From positions 1-64,000 of the forward strand of contig JAEWXF010000026.1 of NCBI GenBank assembly GCA_023396065.1: a stretch of 64,000 nt of DNA, in the 5' to 3' direction. The stretch comes from Methanobacteriota archaeon. Lineage in GTDB: Archaea > Halobacteriota > Methanomicrobia > Methanomicrobiales > Methanocorpusculaceae. A program made the translations under genes and the position numbers. Of this stretch, positions 62,101 through 64,000 are shown piece after piece (position 1 is the stretch's first letter; every line of letters starts with the position of its first letter). The notes beneath the pieces were generated by a model. It made no database searches. It was not told where the DNA came from and saw nothing but the letters and a program-made list of their open reading frames with translations.

Positions 62101-64000
62101 TTCTCTACGTCCCCGGAGCAGGCGGTGTTTACGCAGTTGACACAAGCACCAACGCGAAACTCTGGGAGTTTGACTCGGGCGCGCGTTCTACCAAGAACAC
62201 CGGTTCAACGAAGATAGACGGCGGCAACAACATGTATGTCGGCGGCCCGGTCTACAAAAATCAGAGCGTCTACTTCATCAGAGGAGGCTATCAGGACACA
62301 CCAAGTGCAATTTACTGTATTGACGCCGTAGCTGGCACCGAAAACTGGCACAAAGACATCGGCTTAAACTCAGCACCGATAACACCGGTCATCACCGATG
62401 ACAAATTAATCACCCTTGGTGCAGGTGTCAGAGCCTACGACCTCAGCACCGGAGAAGAACTCTGGTACGTTGAAAGTGACGGCTCAAACCGTGCATCTCC
62501 GATAGTGGCCGGTGATATTGTCTACTACGGAACCTACACCAAAGGCTACATCTACGCAATCAACATCAACACCGGAAAAGAGGTCTGGCACTATCAGGTA
62601 CCAAAAACCGCATCAGCAAGTGAGAACTGGTGGAGCATTGTTGAAGCAACCCCGGCCATTGAGAACGGTATCCTCTACATCGGCGCAGAAAATGGCCACT
62701 TCTACGCCTTCAAGACACCGACTCTGGAAGGTATCAGCTTCAGTGCCCCGGCAGAGATCACCGCAGGAACAAAAGCGGTCCTCACCGGCAGCAACGCCGC
62801 AGGCAGCACATCTGCCTCCTACAACTGGGACTTCGGCGACGGCACCAAAGGAACAGGCGCAGTCGTCAGCAAAACCTGGAAGACCGCAGGCACCTACACC
62901 GTCAACGTCACCGCAGTACTTGGTGACCAGAGCGGAGTCGGCAGCAGAACAGTAACCGTGAAAGCAGCGCCTGCAGCGCTTACCGACCCGAAACAGGCCG
63001 TGATCATCGTCCTGGACAGCGTCCCCGACGACCGGAAACCGGTCCTCGTCTTCGACACCGGCGACAGCAGCGCAGACACCATCGCTGTCACCATCAGCGC
63101 CTATAAGGCCATCGCCCCGGAGGGTTTCACCCCGCCGCCGAACAGCGCGAAAACCGTTCTCTACCTGACCGTTGACTCAGTCGAAGGTGTCACCGACAAA
63201 ACCTCACTGAAATCCTACGCGAAACTCACCGTCAACCTCAGCGTCGGTGCAGACACCCGCGGCAAGCTCAGCTTCTGACGCTACTACGCCGACAGCCTTG
63301 CCGCAGGTTCTCTCCCCCAGCTGCTGACGCACACCGTCAACGAAACCGGCGACGGCTGGACCACCTACGACATTCAGGTCCCCGGCTTCTCCGCCATCGT
63401 CGGCTCCGTCAACGAAGCCGACCTCCCGGTCATTAACCCGCCCTCCGAAAGCGGTACCGGCGGCGGCAGCAGCGGAGGCTCCGATGATACAGGTCTCACC
63501 TACACAGAAATCAACCCGGGAACCGGAGTCTTTACCTACACGACCAATCATCCTGACTGGCCGGCGGTCACGTTTACGGTCAACAAAATGACCGCGTTCG
63601 GGGTCCTGTATGCCGCAGTCCCTGACATTGTCACCGCAGAACGCTGGGGCGGTGTGTATGTTCACGCAATTGACGGCCTTGCCCCGGCAAACGACCTGGA
63701 AGGCTGGATGTATCAGGTGAACGGCATCTCCCCGGGTGCAATGTCCAACAACTGCCCGGTCAAAACAGGGGACAAAGTTGTCTGGTACTACAGTGAAAAC
63801 ATGGACGCATCCGTAGCCCAGAGCAAAAAAGTCTATGCATATACGGTCACCACCGGCAGCAGCGCAGGCGGCTCCGGCAGCGGCACCAACACGGCCCTTG
63901 AGGTCGTCACCGCCAGTGTCTCACCGGCAAGCTCCTCTGCGGTAAGCCTCAGCCTCCCGGCAGGTGCCGCGATCACGAAATCCGGCGACACCCAGACGAT
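59160..64000 (+). pseudogene. Giant secreted PQQ-propeller/PKD protein interrupted by an in-frame TGA at 63276 (or read through)
   Basis: The first 1372 codons start with a signal peptide (KSLLYGFVAVLCLMILIAPV), then a first set of PQQ-like beta-propeller repeats (about 155-470), a linker domain, a second propeller (about 785-1190, e.g. VYVSVWDGGMSPQGLRVGVF) and a PKD domain (about 1200-1280, YNWDFGDGTKGTGAVV). A TGA stops the frame at 63276-63278. Directly after it, the same frame is open to the window end and continues a coherent surface protein: PQLLTHTVNETGDGWTTYDI, a DUF4430-like domain (VNKMTAFGVLYAAVPDIVTA, YQVNGISPGAMSNNCPVKTG) and Ser/Gly linkers. TGA probably replaces Trp (TGG). Whether it is a nonsense mutation, sequence error or recoding is open. 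Confidence 0.7.

Noticed and set aside
63276..63278. Selenocysteine or pyrrolysine recoding
   Set aside because: Pyrrolysine uses TAG, not TGA. No selenocysteine family context (neighbouring SF and RYY, extracellular protein), no SECIS-like element recognised. A Trp-to-stop change is simpler.

Overview
The window comes from a hydrogenotrophic methanogenic archaeon, most likely order Methanomicrobiales and plausibly close to Methanocorpusculum (the genus is an inference). The evidence is archaeal information-processing genes (replication factor C large subunit, archaeal histone, L10e, archaeal-type ThrRS and MAT, archaeal CCA enzyme, diphthine synthase), archaeal lipid synthesis (glycerol-1-phosphate dehydrogenase), methanogen marker genes (Mmp2, MtxX/Mmp4, DUF2193, Fae, FprA-type flavoprotein) and a partial reductive TCA pathway. 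Genes are dense, mostly in short operons with 4-nt ATGA-type overlaps. Promoters where visible have archaeal TATA-like box A elements. No rRNA, tRNA or CRISPR array was recognised.

Layout. 0-9 kb: the tail of a membrane-anchored surface protein, then housekeeping and conserved unknown genes (DUF1786, CorC-like transporter, TIM-barrel isomerase, a bacterial-type exonuclease VII xseAB pair, DUF371, SpoIIM-like and DUF63 membrane proteins, egsA, UPF0179). 9-14 kb: valS, an ABC importer lacking a binding protein, and L10e. 14-21.3 kb: central carbon block, with two-subunit fumarase followed by a tightly coupled operon korDABC-sucCD-dacZ. It runs from fumarate/succinate to 2-oxoglutarate and ends in a c-di-AMP cyclase-like gene. 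21.4-24.8 kb: mat-hisG-hisA-hisB. 24.9-28.4 kb: minus-strand histone, MtxX, Mmp2, a repeat-bearing spacer and an archaeal pilin. 28.5-43.8 kb: rfcL, a small HTH regulator, DUF454, an MFS exporter, thrS with a structured leader, a YeiH-type transporter, argG, dphB-DUF357, DUF2193-DUF2180-aquaporin, a Fic-like protein with a degraded active site, thpR and cca.

43.8-44.8 kb is a gene-free, repeat-built spacer bounded by inverted repeats, one of which supplies the last codons of cca. 44.8-54.3 kb: PNPOx-like protein, glnA, fae and fprA around a dyad-rich intergenic region, ADP-forming acyl-CoA synthetase, a TPR protein and a second MFS exporter. 54.3-57.2 kb is an accessory island: a possible structured RNA or decayed region, a ribbon-helix-helix repressor with dyad operators, and a four-gene translationally coupled cassette (RHH-like protein, HNH endonuclease, unknown protein, HTH protein). 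57.4-64 kb: an unrecognised cytoplasmic protein with a strong terminator, then secreted proteins (a DUF4430-like exoprotein and a giant PQQ-propeller/PKD protein). The giant reading frame is interrupted by one in-frame TGA and continues open to the window end.

The points most worth following up are the island at 54.3-57.2 kb, the repeat family shared between the 44, 46.7 and 57 kb spacers, the degenerate Fic protein, the dacZ gene locked into the 2-oxoglutarate operon, and the in-frame TGA.
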